Shown here: positions 11,003-23,935 of the stretch, piece after piece
Numbering within the stretch: position 1 is the first letter of the stretch
How the letters are laid out: each line of letters opens with the position of its first letter
Made by a program: the position numbers and the translations under genes
Assembly: GCA_900239685.1 (NCBI GenBank)
Contig: OENT01000060.1
Location: 145,495 to 209,494, forward strand
Length of the DNA stretch: 64,000 nt
From: Rotaria macrura
Taxonomy: Eukaryota > Rotifera > Eurotatoria > Philodinida > Philodinidae
Direction of reading: 5' to 3'
Notes under the pieces: generated by a model
Seen by the model: the letters and a program-made list of their open reading frames with translations, nothing else
What the model was told of the DNA's origin: nothing
Database searches by the model: none

Positions 11003-13365
11003 GTATCTTCATTAGGAATGGAAACACTAAGTAATGATATTTTATTTGTACAGTAGTGAACATTAGCTCTTTTTTATTCTACTTCGAATTATTAATATTA
11101 CAATTAATCTACAAAGATAAATTATTTCTGGTAATTTGTTCAATTGACTTTTATTGATATGAAAACGAGAAAGCAATATTACGTACACAAGATTCCCACG
11201 CGCAATTTTCCCCGTGCGCTTCTTTGCTAGGCCCAGATTTCAACCGTCGTGTAAAAGTAGAAAAATATATCATATCGTTCGTCGTAATATCTATCCAAGA
11301 TTCACAAGAAATTACGGAATATGAATATAGCTTTAAAAAAATGAACACTGAATTCATGTTTCTTACGTAAACTAGACAAATTTAACAAACATACTAATGA
11401 AAGACAAAGAAAAGCTTGCTATTCAAACTTGAAAACAATGAGCCGTTTATTTAAAGAATCTTAGACAATGGTCATGATGGCAGTTGTCTGTTTATTTCGA
11501 TGATCATTGGCGTCCCCTTTTGTTCAACTTTAGGTGGCGGTGGTATTGTGCTATATTCGATATTTTTTTCAATCGTGTTTGTTCACTATTCGAGGATTCA
11601 TTCAAGTGTCTGGATGAACAAACCATGAAAATTTTTTTTTAGTACGAGAAAGAATAATAAGAGTATTGATATAAAAATTGCATTTTTCATCACATGCTAA
11701 TGATCAACTTACTTGAAACGTAACGAGGTTAACAATGAGTTTTCATTGACAAGTGTTTTATTGACATTTCGGTGTCCTATTATTGAATAACGGATAATTT
11801 ATGTCTATAACAACAGTAAATAAGTGAAACGGATCTGTGTTCTGTTTTTTTAGTAGTATTATTTATTGAGTGAAGCTATTTAATTTCTACACAAGAGTGA
11901 TCTTTTGTAAAGCGCTTTTCAGTGTGTACGAGGAAAAACACAAAATAAAGAATTCTCTGATTATATCGAAGGTTAAGATTTTCAATATTGTGTGTACTTC
12001 TCTCTATATCATGGAAGACATTTATTAGGTGTTCTAACTAATCATCATATGGATATTACAGTTAGTTCTGTTTTAACATATGTCATCTAGCATAGACTAT
12101 TTTATTTTTTTATATTATAAAAAATCTTTTCTAGAATGTTCCATATTAAATACTTACTTCTAGATTGTGGCGCTCGTGTCCCGATGGCTATGTAATTGAT
12201 TCTTGTTTCTTTGCTGTAAAATTGCCTGTAGAAGACAAAGTAAACGTATGCACAGATGCTTTGACAATCTCGTAATGATTATCCATTTTTAAAGACACAT
12301 AGATCTTGCTATAAGTCAAAATAATTAATGAGCAGTCTACACAGATAAAAGGGATACATTGGATGTTAATACAGAAGTAGACAATAATAATGATAATAAT
12401 CAATAACTGCTAAGATCAAGAAATGCATATATGTGATGGAGTGATGACAGTACTTGATATTGATAGGCCTAAACAACGTTTTCTTTTGTAAATGTAAGTT
12501 CTCTTCTCCTTAAATAGATATAGAATTCCAGAGTTTACATCAACAGTATTGGTTAGCAAACATTCAGACATTGTACTGAAATTCTGTAGAGAAGAAATCA
12601 TGAAACCAAACATTCTTTTGTCCTATTTCGAAACGACAGAATAAGAATAAATAAATAAAACTTTAAAAGGTTCTAGATTTGCACAACACACTCCAATAAT
12701 GCACTCCTTTCTCCAGTAACTAGATTGTTTGTTTGAGAGCAACTATCGACTTGACATATTACTATCAGACAACATTCATATTTTTAATTTGTTGTTGCTG
12801 TAAATGTTTAGTTGATTTTAATCTCATGAAATATTATTATTCAATGTGATAACATAGAGCATGGGTTATACAAATCTTGTTTTTCGTTCGATGATACATA
12901 ACAATAGACATCGTTTTCATTTCAAATTAAAATGAATATTTCCATAAATCGGACAATGATATTTATTCGGTTATTTTCTTTTTTTTTGTCCCGCTTAGTT
13001 CAAAATACTGAGTTTGAATACGCGCATGCCTGTATATGTATAGCTTATTGGAACAAACAAGAGAAAAGGAAAAAATGTGAAAAAGAAATTGAACATGGCG
13101 AGAAGCTGTTTCTGCATGTAGTGCATACATTGGGTTCGAAAAGAAAAGAAAAAGGAATATATTCACACAAAATAATAAAAAAAAGCAAAAAGACGACAAA
13201 TACAGGAAGGAATACGAAAACAAAAAGAATGCATGCCTAGCCAGCAGAAAATAAATAATAACAAACAGATTGTAGGACATCACAACTGAAAATGAGAACG
13301 AAAGAGTGAAATAAAACAAAACAAATCAATAGAAATTTGATGAGAAAACAAAAAGAAAAGAAGAT
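11003..13365. other. Intergenic DNA, including pyrimidine-rich 3' flank of the LRRFIP-like gene
   Basis: No supported gene. The right part (about 12,960-13,365) is purine-rich on the plus strand, so pyrimidine-rich in the sense of the neighbouring minus-strand gene. This probably includes its 3' untranslated region. Overlapping open frames on both strands there are low-complexity artefacts. Confidence 0.5.
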
Positions 13366-16300
13366 TTAAGTAGGATCTTGTATTGAAGGATTTGATTGAA
13401 GATCATAGGAAGTTGAAATAGATGAAGACGAAGACGAAGAAGTAGCAGCTGGTGGCAATGGTGAATTAGTATGTGATCGTGAAACTATTGTTGATACAAC
13501 AAGATTATCCTCAGTATTATTGAGCAAAGTTTTTTTTCTTAATGTACGCAAACGTTCATTCTCACGTTGTAGAACATCGCTGCGTGTACGTTCATTTTCA
13601 AATTCGTCACGTGCGGCGCGAAGCTAAAATAAAAGTCAAAGTATTAAATTATCACGAATAATAACTGATTGAAACATGCATCTTTTTCATCAATTACTAT
13701 GTATACACACACAAACGCAATGCTAAAATAACTAGGAATTGATGGAAAAACGAACAGTATATCTTTAATTTTAAATTATCAACCTTTTCATGAGAACTTC
13801 AATAAAACACCAAAGTTTTCTTTCTATCATTCATAAAATACACACATAATAAATAGAATTCAACAAACACATTCATTTTCATCTATCGGTTTAGAAAAAT
13901 AAACATGAAAATACTTGTGTGCTTTGCGAAAGCAAGCAGGTGAAGATATAAAATAAAACAAATCCAAAATAATAATAAAAAATATCATGCATTTCATTCA
14001 CATGCAGGTAGAGTCTACCTGGTTGTGATGAAAAATTATAATTAGGTAGACTCGTTTTAGGAGAATTCGTTGACGACCAACGATCTGGTCGGCGTTTATT
14101 ACTTGATATTGAATCATTGTCAATGTATTGATTAATCGATGTCGAATCTCGTCTCGTTGTCCAACGATCATTCGAATAATCACGTGATGTTCGACGAACA
14201 ACGGATGATTCACGTGATCTATAAGGTGGTGGTATTGTTGACGGTTCCATTTCTCGTTCGACCGATGTAAAACGAGATACAGACGGTCCACGAGCAGATC
14301 GACTTGGTGGTGTCGGAGGTAAATACGAATTAACTCCACTTGTTGATGAGTTTATATGTTGTCGTGATGATGAATTATAATTTCTTCGAACGAAGTCCAT
14401 TGAATCAATACGATCTTGTAGACGTTGTTTTTCCAAAATTGTATCGTCATATCGTGTTTTTAAATCACGATACTATGAATAATAGGTTATTTGACTTAGT
14501 TGCAATTCAAAAATAAAAAAATCTCCTCCAACGCATCTCTCTTGTCTCTCGATTTTAGTCAAGTAAGAACACGAATTGGATCTCTATGAAAAAAATAAAG
14601 AAAATCAAAATCAAAATTTTACCTCGCGTTGTAATCGCCTTCGCTCTTGTTTTAATTCTTCTTCAACACGTTCGGCATCATCTGTTTGTTGTTTATGTCG
14701 TTTAAGTTGTGCATCATATCGTTTATTCTAGTAAATCAAAATTTATTCATTTATATAAATCGACACATTGAGAATGGATTTACTTCTTGTTGCAATGATA
14801 CATTGTCGGCTTCTAAACGTTGCAAACGATTTCTTAATTCTGCTATTTCTTTTGATAGTTGTTTCTGTTGCTCAGAATCGATCGAACCATTCATAGCTTG
14901 ATTTGAATCATTTAATTTTGGTATCTGCTTTTCAAGTGTACGCAAACGATTTCTTTCTTCATCAAGTTCAGATTTTAATTTAACAATGTGTTCGAATTGT
15001 TCACGTTTTTCATTTAAAATTCTTTTCAATTTTTCATCAATCGTTCCTTTACCCAGAGAATTCAATAATGTTAATGTTTCTTGAGATACAATACCAGTGG
15101 ATAAAACAGATGATAATTTTACTTCACTGTTTGTTTGATTGATTTCATCACCATGTAATAATTGCATTCCAGATTCCTTTTAAAAACAATATCATATTGA
15201 AATTAAGAAAAAAATGAAATCGAAAATTTTTTCTAAATAAAATTACTTGAATTAATTGTTCACGATTTGCTAGAATTTCTTTCAATTGATTATGTTCACG
15301 TTGTAGTTCAGTTAAAGTTCGCTTTTGAAGATCGAAATCCTTCAAGTAGATGAAATGAAAAAGAAGTCATTGATATGTTGAATGAAACGGAAATTTTTTC
15401 TTCTATATACAAGCAAAGATTTGCATTGTATGTATCGCAAGTGATAAAAATATCTCGTCCATTGTGTTTGCGATAATGAAATTTCGATAAGATACCATGG
15501 TTTTGTTTCCCTCGAGAAAAATCACAAATTAACTACAGATTTTGTTTCAAATATTTATCTTCAAACGTTTAATATCTAAAATTTTCTCATGACTTAATCT
15601 ATTAGTCATAAGATAAATATTGTTTTAGTCGAAGAATGTTATGTTTGTCGCAAGAAGAATATTAACGCATAAAAGCATTCGACTAAGAAAAAAATAAGTG
15701 CTTCACTGGATTTCTTATTAGACGACGGAAATGTGTCAATTGTCTGCAATTCAAGATACTGTGCATCATGTAAATACGTGTGAAACTTTACAACATACCG
15801 AACAAAGTATTTCTATTTCTTATTGAAGTTTAAATGCTTTGTATCATTCTTATGTTAAAAACATTTCCAACTTGCATTAGAGTTTATGTGATATCTAATT
15901 TTCTCATATACAATTCTAATGAACATGATCGAATGCTAATGTCTATTTGAATGATGTTCATCACTCATGAGAATCTATTTTATCTGCATAGTCTTGACTA
16001 AAATTCGAAACATCATCTGAAGAGCTTCTATTCTAACTTGATAATCATCGACATACTGTTTTTCTTTGGTATACAAAGTCTAATTTAACATTTTTCAAGT
16101 ATTTTATCTCAAACTAGTAGACAACTATTGACAAATAGATATTGACAATCTCTTTCTTTATCCTTAATCATACAACTAGAGTAGTATTCTAATGATTTTG
16201 AATATATGTCAGCTCATGCTTATATCAATAGGATATTCGAAAAAGTGACAAATTCGATTGACTTCATTACTTTGCATTTTTCTTTAAGTTGTCTTTTAGC

Positions 16301-17478
16301 TTGATTTAATGTTTCGTAATGTTCATCTAATATATCTTTGAATGTATCCACTTGATATCGTAATGCTTGTTTTTCATTGTACATGCTTGAATTTGCTATC
16401 ATTGCAGTTTTATATTTCGTTTCAAGTTCACTCAGAAGACGCTTGAAAAATAAGAGAAGAAAAACTCAATTGAATATTCGAATAGTTTCATGGTAGGGGT
16501 GATCATTGAGTATTAATTTATTTTTATTCTTTATTAGAAAAGAAAGGAAAAATAAAGGATCACCCCTCGGAATTCATTGAAGAAGACAATCAAAGATTCA
16601 TACTCGTAAATCACGTTGTTCAATCGATCGAAGATCCACGTCACCATTCAAAAATTTTTGTAATAATAAAGAATTAGAATTTGCTCCTATACCATTATTA
16701 TTAGTTCCATCAATAGTCATTAGACGAGACTAAAGACAATATTGCATTTTATTTAAATAATGAACTTCGATATTTCGTACCCGACTTGAACCTATCGGTG
16801 TCGATGGAGTATGGAGAGTTGTTATCGAATCTCCGACATCGTCCTAAACATTCATGATAAAGTAATTCATTTAGAAGTTGATGTAAAAATATCTATTCAT
16901 ATATAAAAAGTTTGTTAGCAACTACACGCGAAGTATTAGGATAAAATAGTTAGATGAATAAATAACAAAAGAGTTCAACTAAAGTTTAGCTATGTTCAAT
17001 ATTCATCATAATGATATAATTACCTCCACGTCTGTTTCCTCTTTAGGATTCTTCTCGTCATTTTTATTTAATTCAGAATCAGTACCAGACGCATCCTTTT
17101 AGGTTTTTTTTTCAAAAAGAAAAACAGATATATTTTATATAGGTATTGAATATGAATGATTTCGAAAATAGAAAGAAAGGATATGGTAATACAAACAGAA
17201 AACAAATTTTTCTTACATCTCGTGCATTTTTTTCTAATTCTTTATGTCGTAGTTGACGCGCTTCACGATTTTGTTCACGTTGATGTTGTAAACGAACTTC
17301 GGCCTTGATTTAAATAACAGATAAATACAAGATTAATTAATTAAAAACTACAAACTTCTTTAGCAATAGCATCGAGGGCATGTTCTTCAGCAAACGACGT
17401 GCTGTGTTGATCGTGAACTTTAGTTGGTGCTGTCACTGCAGCTGATTCTCGATATCGACTCGATGTCGAAGAACTCAT
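13366..17478 (-). CDS. LRRFIP: LRRFIP-family coiled-coil protein (11 exons)
   Basis: Exons, 5' to 3': 17478-17356, 17303-17217, 17095-17024, 16843-16781, 16729-16604, 16441-16271, 15339-15247, 15176-14784, 14727-14623, 14472-14002, 13623-13366; 653 residues. Residues 34-70 (ALDAIAKEAEVRL followed by HQREQNREARQLRHKELE) match the conserved N-terminal helix of LRRFIP1/2. Residues 158-214 carry the YKTAMIANSSMYNEKQALRY segment followed by QVDTFKDILDE, equivalent to the second conserved LRRFIP block. Exons 7-9 are heptad-rich coiled coil. The 157-residue exon 10 opens with about 25 residues of coiled coil, and its remainder is Ser/Arg/Pro-rich and probably disordered; the C-terminus has a Pro-Ala-Ser tract. 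LRRFIP proteins bind Flightless-I and Dishevelled or dsRNA sensors in vertebrates; which role applies here is unknown. Every intron is phase 0. The donor of exon 10 is the least certain, because a stronger AG|GT 17 bases earlier would break the frame. Confidence 0.85.
16495..16567. repeat. Intronic long hairpin (AGGGGTGATC / GATCACCCCT)
   Basis: Perfect 10-base arms at 16,495-16,504 and 16,558-16,567 lie in the intron between the fifth and sixth exons of the LRRFIP-like gene. The interior also pairs roughly (tttatttttattcttt against aaagaaaggaaaaataaa), so almost the whole 73 bases can fold on itself. This may be a tiny inverted-repeat element or a structure that shortens the intron for splicing. 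Confidence 0.55.
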
Positions 17479-19915
17479 CACATTGCCCTTAACTTAAAAA
17501 TGTTAATGGATGTTATTCATATTCGTTTTTAATGTTTTATAGTGAATAGGAGATTTTACTTGATCAAACGAGATTTTATGATATTGATTTAATATGTATA
17601 GTAAATAAAAAAAAACTCAAATGGTAGACGCAATAACCAACAACGAAAACAGGTGAAGTGCAGAGACGAAGGAGAAAAACGGATGTTAAGGTTAAAATCA
17701 TCTTATTGGATAACTATTCAACCATTATGACCTTTCAACAGACTCGTTCGAATTTTTTTCGCTGTGGAAAATAAACGACTTGAATGAAAAGAAATGATTT
17801 TGAGATGAAATAGCACAATTCTTGACGTGATTATGACAAATATCATAGATGTCGCAAGATTATAGACAATGAATCAAGTATCCTGATATCCATATTGTAT
17901 ATAGTTTACTTGGATATTAACAAAATGATCTGTTTACACACTCGTCGTTTTGTTTGATTATTTCTTTGTCTTTTTTGTTCGTTTATTGATTGTGCAAGAT
18001 CGAAAAATGAGTATCAATACGGAAGACATAGTGAAGCAATCGGTATAGGCCAGTTTTCTTTACGAGACATTAGGTAAACTTTCGTAAGACTTTAATCAAT
18101 AGGAAGTTTTCTTTCATGTAAGATTCTGACTTCAGATATGTCACTTAGAGAATAGTAAATGTCATGTACAATTGCCTGTTTTGTTCAAATATACTGTGTA
18201 CAATCAGTAATAAGTATTTCTATCAATCAACGTATATATATATATATAATACGTTGATAAGTTAATCTTTGAATTTTCGTATGTGAATCATATTGATACT
18301 TTCTAAGACATGATCGAAATAAACAAACTATAATTTAAATTTTTTCTGTTTCGAGAAGATTTTCATTTAAGCGATAGATTTCAGAGTTGTACGACTTCGA
18401 ATCATTTGTTCGAACAAGTTCTGAAATTAACTATGTTTTTCTTCTCATCGATCCGTATCTCACTAATGTTCATCAGATTCAACGAAGGCAATGATTAATT
18501 GTTAGGATAATGCGTCGGCTTCTCATTTAGAATTATGCAATCACACGCATATTGACAATAATACTTATGCTTCTTTAAGCGTTGATTAGTTTTGCACTGA
18601 GTACTGCAAATTTAGCAATGATACAGCTTTGACGACGACAAGGATTTGATGCGCGCATAACGCTTCATTATAACCATTGTTTATGTGCAGCTTCTTGGTA
18701 AGGATTGGAAAATAACATCCGACACAATGAAATCAATATCCTTACAGTATGCATGTATGATAGTTTATATTGTTATTCAATATATACTGTTTAATAGCCA
18801 TTTAGTTGGGTTAATGATTATTCGATATTTATTTCTATTTCAGCTTCTAGCAAGTTTTATTTACATAAGATTTATAGCTCGATGTATTACTATTTCAAGG
18901 AATATTCTTATTCTAATCTATAAACACGAAGGATATGTACCGATGATCTTTGTAGCAAAGCTAAATTTAGATTGGCAAGAGTAATATGTATCTAAAACGA
19001 TTATGTGATTGTTCAAATATAGTAATTATCGAAACGTAGATTTGACAATTCGAGAAAACCTCTCGTGCTAATAGAGCATGCCGTAGTGGGCTAGAACACG
19101 GCTGTTGGAGTGCATATTCCATCTGTATTTATAGTAGACTCCAAATTTATTTTTGCAGTAGATTTAGTCTAGATTTTTCTCCCTTAGGATAGATACATAT
19201 TGTAATTTATACTTTCACAATGACTCCGTTGTATCAGAAAATAGGCGTATCGTGAGCGTAGGTTGTGCTCACGTTCTTGTCATCAACTGCCATATCTTTA
19301 CGATTTATTACTATCGATGAATGTAGTATTAACAATCGTCTCTTCTAGTTCAATATCAATAACCAGTTTTGATATTGATATAAACTCAAAGTTAGTGATA
19401 TGATGAATCAATACTATGTTCAGTCAACTATGAGTGATTCAAGAAAGTGGACTTCTTTTTATTTGTATAGCTGTGTGTTTTATTTTACCGTAGTTGTCTT
19501 TTAGCACAGGAATATTGCTGCTACAGAGTTTTATTGGCAAAATAGTATTACTAAGAATAGATTGTAATTGTTCATGTTAGCAGTTAATTGAAAAAGAAAA
19601 TACAACAACTAATCAAGATTAAACATCTATTTGATGATGCAAAATGATAGATGTCTTCCAGTAAAATTTCACATGCATGGGAAATCTCAGTTTAGATTTA
19701 TGAACAATAGTACAGATTACAATGATGCATCAACAACTGACACAATATAAACACGTGACATAAATTACTGATAGTTCGTAAAAAGAGAATATGTCTCGAA
19801 CCTTAATCAAGAGATTATCTTTTCTTTATTGTTGCATTGAATTTTATTTGTCATCTATTTCTTCCATTATATTTAATTTAAGCGTGTTTGTTATAAACAT
19901 ACATATCTATGTTTC
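17479..19915. other. Intergenic DNA; holds the upstream region of the LRRFIP-like gene
   Basis: No supported gene. A 99-codon hydrophobic open frame at 18,685-18,984 has no recognisable family, no flanking splice pattern and composition like random AT-rich DNA. A palindrome (ATCAACGTAT...ATACGTTGAT around a TA run) lies at 18,226-18,258. A small hairpin, CGTGAGC/GCTCACG, lies near 19,250. Confidence 0.5.
18226..18258. repeat. Palindrome with TA-repeat core
   Basis: Ten-base arms ATCAACGTAT and ATACGTTGAT flank an alternating TA run, so the whole 33 bases can form a cruciform. It could be a cruciform-prone microsatellite or a relic of a palindromic element. Confidence 0.5.
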
Positions 19916-20743
19916 TTAAACGGATTTAGTTGCTTTCAAAGCAAAAATCATAGGTACTTTCTTTTCCAAACCTTTAATTTGATAAAATCCATCGTCGGTT
20001 TTGACACTATTTTGAAAGCAATCATATGGTGAATAATCATATTCTTGTAGAATATCAATACGAAGATCATGATCAATTAATGCTTGAATAACTTCGCTGA
20101 GACTATGATTCCATTCGATACTTGGATTTGATATTGGAGCATCACGATCAGCATACGTACCAGTCGATTGACAGAAGAGTGCATTCTGATTGAAATATGA
20201 TTCTACAACACCTAGGGACATTTCCTCAAGCATCCATAATATAGGATGAAATTCTGCCATAATAAAATAGCCATTTGGTTTCAAATAACGAGATATTAAC
20301 GATGCCCATTTATTCATATCAGGTAGCCAGGCAATGACACCGTACGATGTAAAAACAATATCGAATAATTCATCTTCATCAACTGACAAATGTTCTTCTA
20401 TGTCATAGATGTTACAACAGATAAATCTTGTTGATGAAGAAAGATTGATTGTTTCAGCTAGCTGTCGAGCTTGATCAATAGCTTGATCCGAAAAATCAAT
20501 GCCGGTCACATGTTGTGCTCCATGTCGAACAAGTGAAATTGAATCGAGTCCAAAATGACATTGTAAATGAAGAATACGTTGACCTTTGATGTCTCCTAAC
20601 AAATCACATTCAATTTTATTTAACGAATCATCACCATTAAGAAAACCAGAAACATTGTACATCGGCGATGGAACATGAAAATTAACTGTAGCATTCCAGA
20701 AGCTACGATTAGTATTAACAAAATCAATAGAAGAATCAGCCAT
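19916..20743 (-). CDS. Class I SAM-dependent methyltransferase, intronless
   Basis: A single open frame of 275 residues from ATG at 20,743. Motif I reads ILHLQCHFGLDSISL (about residues 56-70), followed by VTGIDFSDQAIDQARQLAE (motif II and the adjacent helix). FDIVFTSYGVIAWLPD and LKPNGYFIMAEFHPILW (about residues 128-171) cover the later Rossmann strands. The length and the HLQCHFG signature match small-molecule methyltransferases common in bacteria and fungi. No signal peptide or membrane segment is visible, so it is probably cytosolic. The substrate cannot be read from the sequence. Unlike nearly every neighbour it has no intron, which with the bacterial-type motif suggests horizontal acquisition. 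It is divergently placed to the NHL gene, with about 685 bases between starts. Confidence 0.85.
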   Translation of the reverse strand: MADSSIDFVNTNRSFWNATVNFHVPSPMYNVSGFLNGDDSLNKIECDLLGDIKGQRILHLQCHFGLDSISLVRHGAQHVTGIDFSDQAIDQARQLAETINLSSSTRFICCNIYDIEEHLSVDEDELFDIVFTSYGVIAWLPDMNKWASLISRYLKPNGYFIMAEFHPILWMLEEMSLGVVESYFNQNALFCQSTGTYADRDAPISNPSIEWNHSLSEVIQALIDHDLRIDILQEYDYSPYDCFQNSVKTDDGFYQIKGLEKKVPMIFALKATKSV

Positions 20744-21428
20744 ACTATGAGAATACCAAACACTCTCTCATGCCTTGTTTTTATTCAACACTATTATTTC
20801 GCAATATCTATTTTTCTTATCTAACATCACGTTTGCCTTTGTTGTTAATGAAAAAAGATAAACAACATGAGTCAATAGAGTATACAATGAATTAGCTAAT
20901 AACTAACGATTAAAGTACTTTAATTCATCATAGACTAATATTACATTTTGATATATAGCCCGATTCAATAATCAATTGATTAAGTCGTTCTAAGTTATAT
21001 TCTAATCAAAGATTTTGCAATTTTGAAAAGATATTCTGACTTTTTTTAAACGAATAAATTTCTAACTGAGGTTCGTTCGATATAAAATCTTATTCAAATG
21101 TTTCTCAATATCAATATGTTTATTCCCGATGCCGATATTCACAATAATCATTTTCTTATATTGTTTCTTATGTTTACTTTGAATAGATACTTAAGATAAG
21201 TAAGCTTATGTAGGTATATCAACAAACTTGAGACTGTGTTCTAATGAACTTTCTTAATTTGAATATAACATATGTATTAAATGCTTACAAATAACTCAAA
21301 CATTAGTTTTATCTGAGTCATTTATCTTTGCTTACTGCTTATCTTAAATGCTCTAGTAATTCATGTTGGTTGCATTTTTCGTTTTTTTCTGCTTCATCGT
21401 TAGTGACATATAGTATTTGAAAACTTTG
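20744..21428. promoter_or_regulatory. Divergent intergenic region between methyltransferase and NHL gene
   Basis: About 685 AT-rich bases separate the two start codons, which point away from each other. The region must hold both promoters, or one shared one. No TATA or other element could be assigned with confidence in such AT-rich sequence. Confidence 0.35.
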
Positions 21429-22759
21429 ATGTTTATTCTTATTTATATTGGTAAGCTCAATGTTACTTTTGTTTTTGAGAAATAATAAAGTTCATTCTAA
21501 TTACATCAAGTTTTCATCTTACATTGCTTTCAACATACGATATCAATCAAAATAAGTCCGTGTGCAAAATGGGATTCGAAAGGTCAAACAATAGCAGGCA
21601 CAGGAAAAGCTGGAAACTCTTCCAAGCAATTATATGAGCCTTTAGGATTATCTATTCATGAACCGTCGAATTCATTCTTTATTGCCGATCATAGAAATGC
21701 GCGAATTCAAAAATATTTACTTAACGATTTATCTGGCAATGGTGTTACTGTAGTAGAAAACATCTTTTTTCCACTTCATGTCTATGTTGATGATGAAAAT
21801 AATCAACCAATTATCTATCTAACACTTTCTGTCGACAGTCGTGTCGAAAAATGGACGATTGGCGCATCGAAAGGTATACAAATAGGTAATGAATGCAACA
21901 ATTGTGGTGGTGTAACTGTCGATAGAGCTAAGAATGTTTACATATCGGAAACAATGCGTGAACGCATTATTAAATGGTCTCCTGTAACCAATAAAACAGT
22001 AACAGTAGCTGGTACACTTGAGCAAGCTGGTTCAACGCCTGCTTTACTTTCTATTCCTCAAGGTATCTATGTTACTAAAACAGATGAAGATATTTATATA
22101 GCCGATACAGGCAATTCACGAATCCAAAAATGGTCGAGAAATGCTCAACAAGGTATAACTGTAGCTGGTTCTCAGGAAGGAATTATTGGTAACGATTCGG
22201 CTTCTTTTAATAATCCGATAAGTGTATTTGTTGATGAAGATACAAATATTATCTATGTGGCTGATACATACAATCATCGAATTATACGTTGGTTACCAAA
22301 TCAAAGCAATGGTGATGTTTTAGTCGGCTTAAGAGGTATTTAACTTTGTTAGATTTCAGAGATAACAATTTTTCTAGAGACATCCTTCTCGATAATATGT
22401 GTATACTGTATAGTTGAAATCAAAAGTTAGATTTTAATCGGAATAGTTTTTTTGAAAATAATATCTATCTAATCTATATGCATCTGAATCGTATGTGCAA
22501 ATGTATTGATGATAATTTATTATAGGTCAAGGTAGTGATTCTGATCAATTGAATCAACCTACTGATTTAAAATTTGATATTAATGGTAATCTTTTCGTTA
22601 GTGACATGAACAATCATCGTATTCAACGATTTCGATTAATAGAAAATCAGGCATGTTCTTCTGCATCGTCAGGTTAGTATATATATATATTATCAATCAA
22701 CTCATAGATAAAATTATGTTTCTTCGTTTCTTATAGCGAAGCTCGTCTCATTTAAGTAA
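21429..22759 (+). CDS. Secreted NHL-repeat beta-propeller protein
   Basis: Exons 21429-21450, 21511-22335, 22526-22672, 22737-22759; 338 residues. Exon 1 with the start of exon 2 gives a hydrophobic leader, MFILIYIVFILHCF, that looks like a signal peptide. The body has repeated NHL blades, recognisable from FFIADHRNARIQKY, VYISETMRERIIKW, IYIADTGNSRIQKW, IYVADTYNHRIIRW and LFVSDMNNHRIQRF, about 45 residues apart, enough for most of a six-bladed propeller. The first intron (60 bases, GTAAGC donor) is inferred because it restores frame and supplies a leader. The last exon adds only a few residues; reading through its donor would stop almost at once. NHL propellers bind proteins, RNA or ligands and are numerous in bdelloid genomes; this one has no partner domain, so its role is unknown. 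Confidence 0.8.
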
Positions 22760-23935
22760 GTAAGATTAATCTACTATCTTCGTCATACTAATGAAGTATT
22801 TTAGAATCATTTCAAATTTGGTTATTGTGTGGATTATGTTGAAATTGATCGAGTTTCAATAATGTATTATTGATGCATTCATCACTAGTTTTATACGATG
22901 TAAAATTTTCATAACTTTCTTATTTGTTATCTCGATTCATTAATACTTTGACGTTATGTTCCGTATGTGTTTCAATAGACAAACTGATTTTCAAAAAAAT
23001 ATCATGATGATATGAAAGAGATGTTGTTTCCTCTAAAAAAAAATTAAAGCAAACTTGATGTAGAGTCCATCAGATTTCATCTGATACAATCATGTATTTG
23101 GTTATTGATGATCATGATGAATAAAACAATTGAAATTATTTTTTGACTAGGATCTGCATGATAATGTGTACGATGAAATGTACGTAGGACAAAAATAGAC
23201 ACATTAGTATCAATATCTATTGAAATCAAATTCATGTTAATGTGATACAAGAAGAAAACATTCGATCGTCTCGTAAATTGTAACTGTAATGTCATAATGG
23301 ACGATATAATGTGTATTCAATATGGATGAGTGTATTCTCATAGATTTGCTAATGATGCACATAAGTGTCGTTTCTTTTTCGATCAAGTCGAAAATATGAC
23401 ATTATGTTATGGTTTACAAAGTATAACAAGACGATTATTTTGACAAAGTGCATCAAAGGAATGATTAAATATTTACATGACTACTGATTCTTTTGTCTTA
23501 CTACGATAATGGCTGCAAGACAAATATAAAAGTAAAGAGATCAAGATTTCTATCAGACGAACACATACGTATTTGAATTAATCTACATAATTTTGTTTAT
23601 ATTGATTTTTTTAACATGTTCTAGTTGAATCTCATACTATGAATATCTCGACTAGTTTTCACACTGTCCATCTGTCTCTTTCTCGCAACTTGTGAGAGGA
23701 TATACTTATAATCTTGTACCATCGAGTAAATATCAAATCGTCTTAATGTCAGACTACAAAAGTAAAACTATGATGGATCTCATATAATACCTTATAATCT
23801 TTACTGAGAAAAGACTAAGCAACAAACAATATCAAAATCAATATAAATATTAATGTATGAGTAATCAGTAAGCTCATAGAAGAAAAACTGAATAATTTTA
23901 CAATTACTTTCCCCATTTAACTCCAATATCACATT
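22760..23935. other. Intergenic DNA, nothing recognised
   Basis: AT-rich spacer between two plus-strand genes. Only short random frames are present; it presumably includes the 3' end of the NHL transcript and the promoter of the monooxygenase-like gene. Confidence 0.5.

Noticed and set aside
11465-11585. Minus-strand coding-like stretch (EYSTIPPPPKVEQKG...NRQLPS)
   Set aside because: Stops immediately upstream and no acceptor that keeps the frame; no partner exon found.
12932-13319. Overlapping open frames of 102 and 118 codons on both strands
   Set aside because: Low-complexity purine/pyrimidine-rich sequence, most likely the 3' flank of the LRRFIP-like gene.
13998-14339. 113-codon minus-strand frame overlapping LRRFIP exon 10
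   Set aside because: It is the out-of-frame shadow of the real exon.
18685-18984. 99-codon hydrophobic plus-strand frame
   Set aside because: No recognised family, random AT-rich composition and no supporting context.
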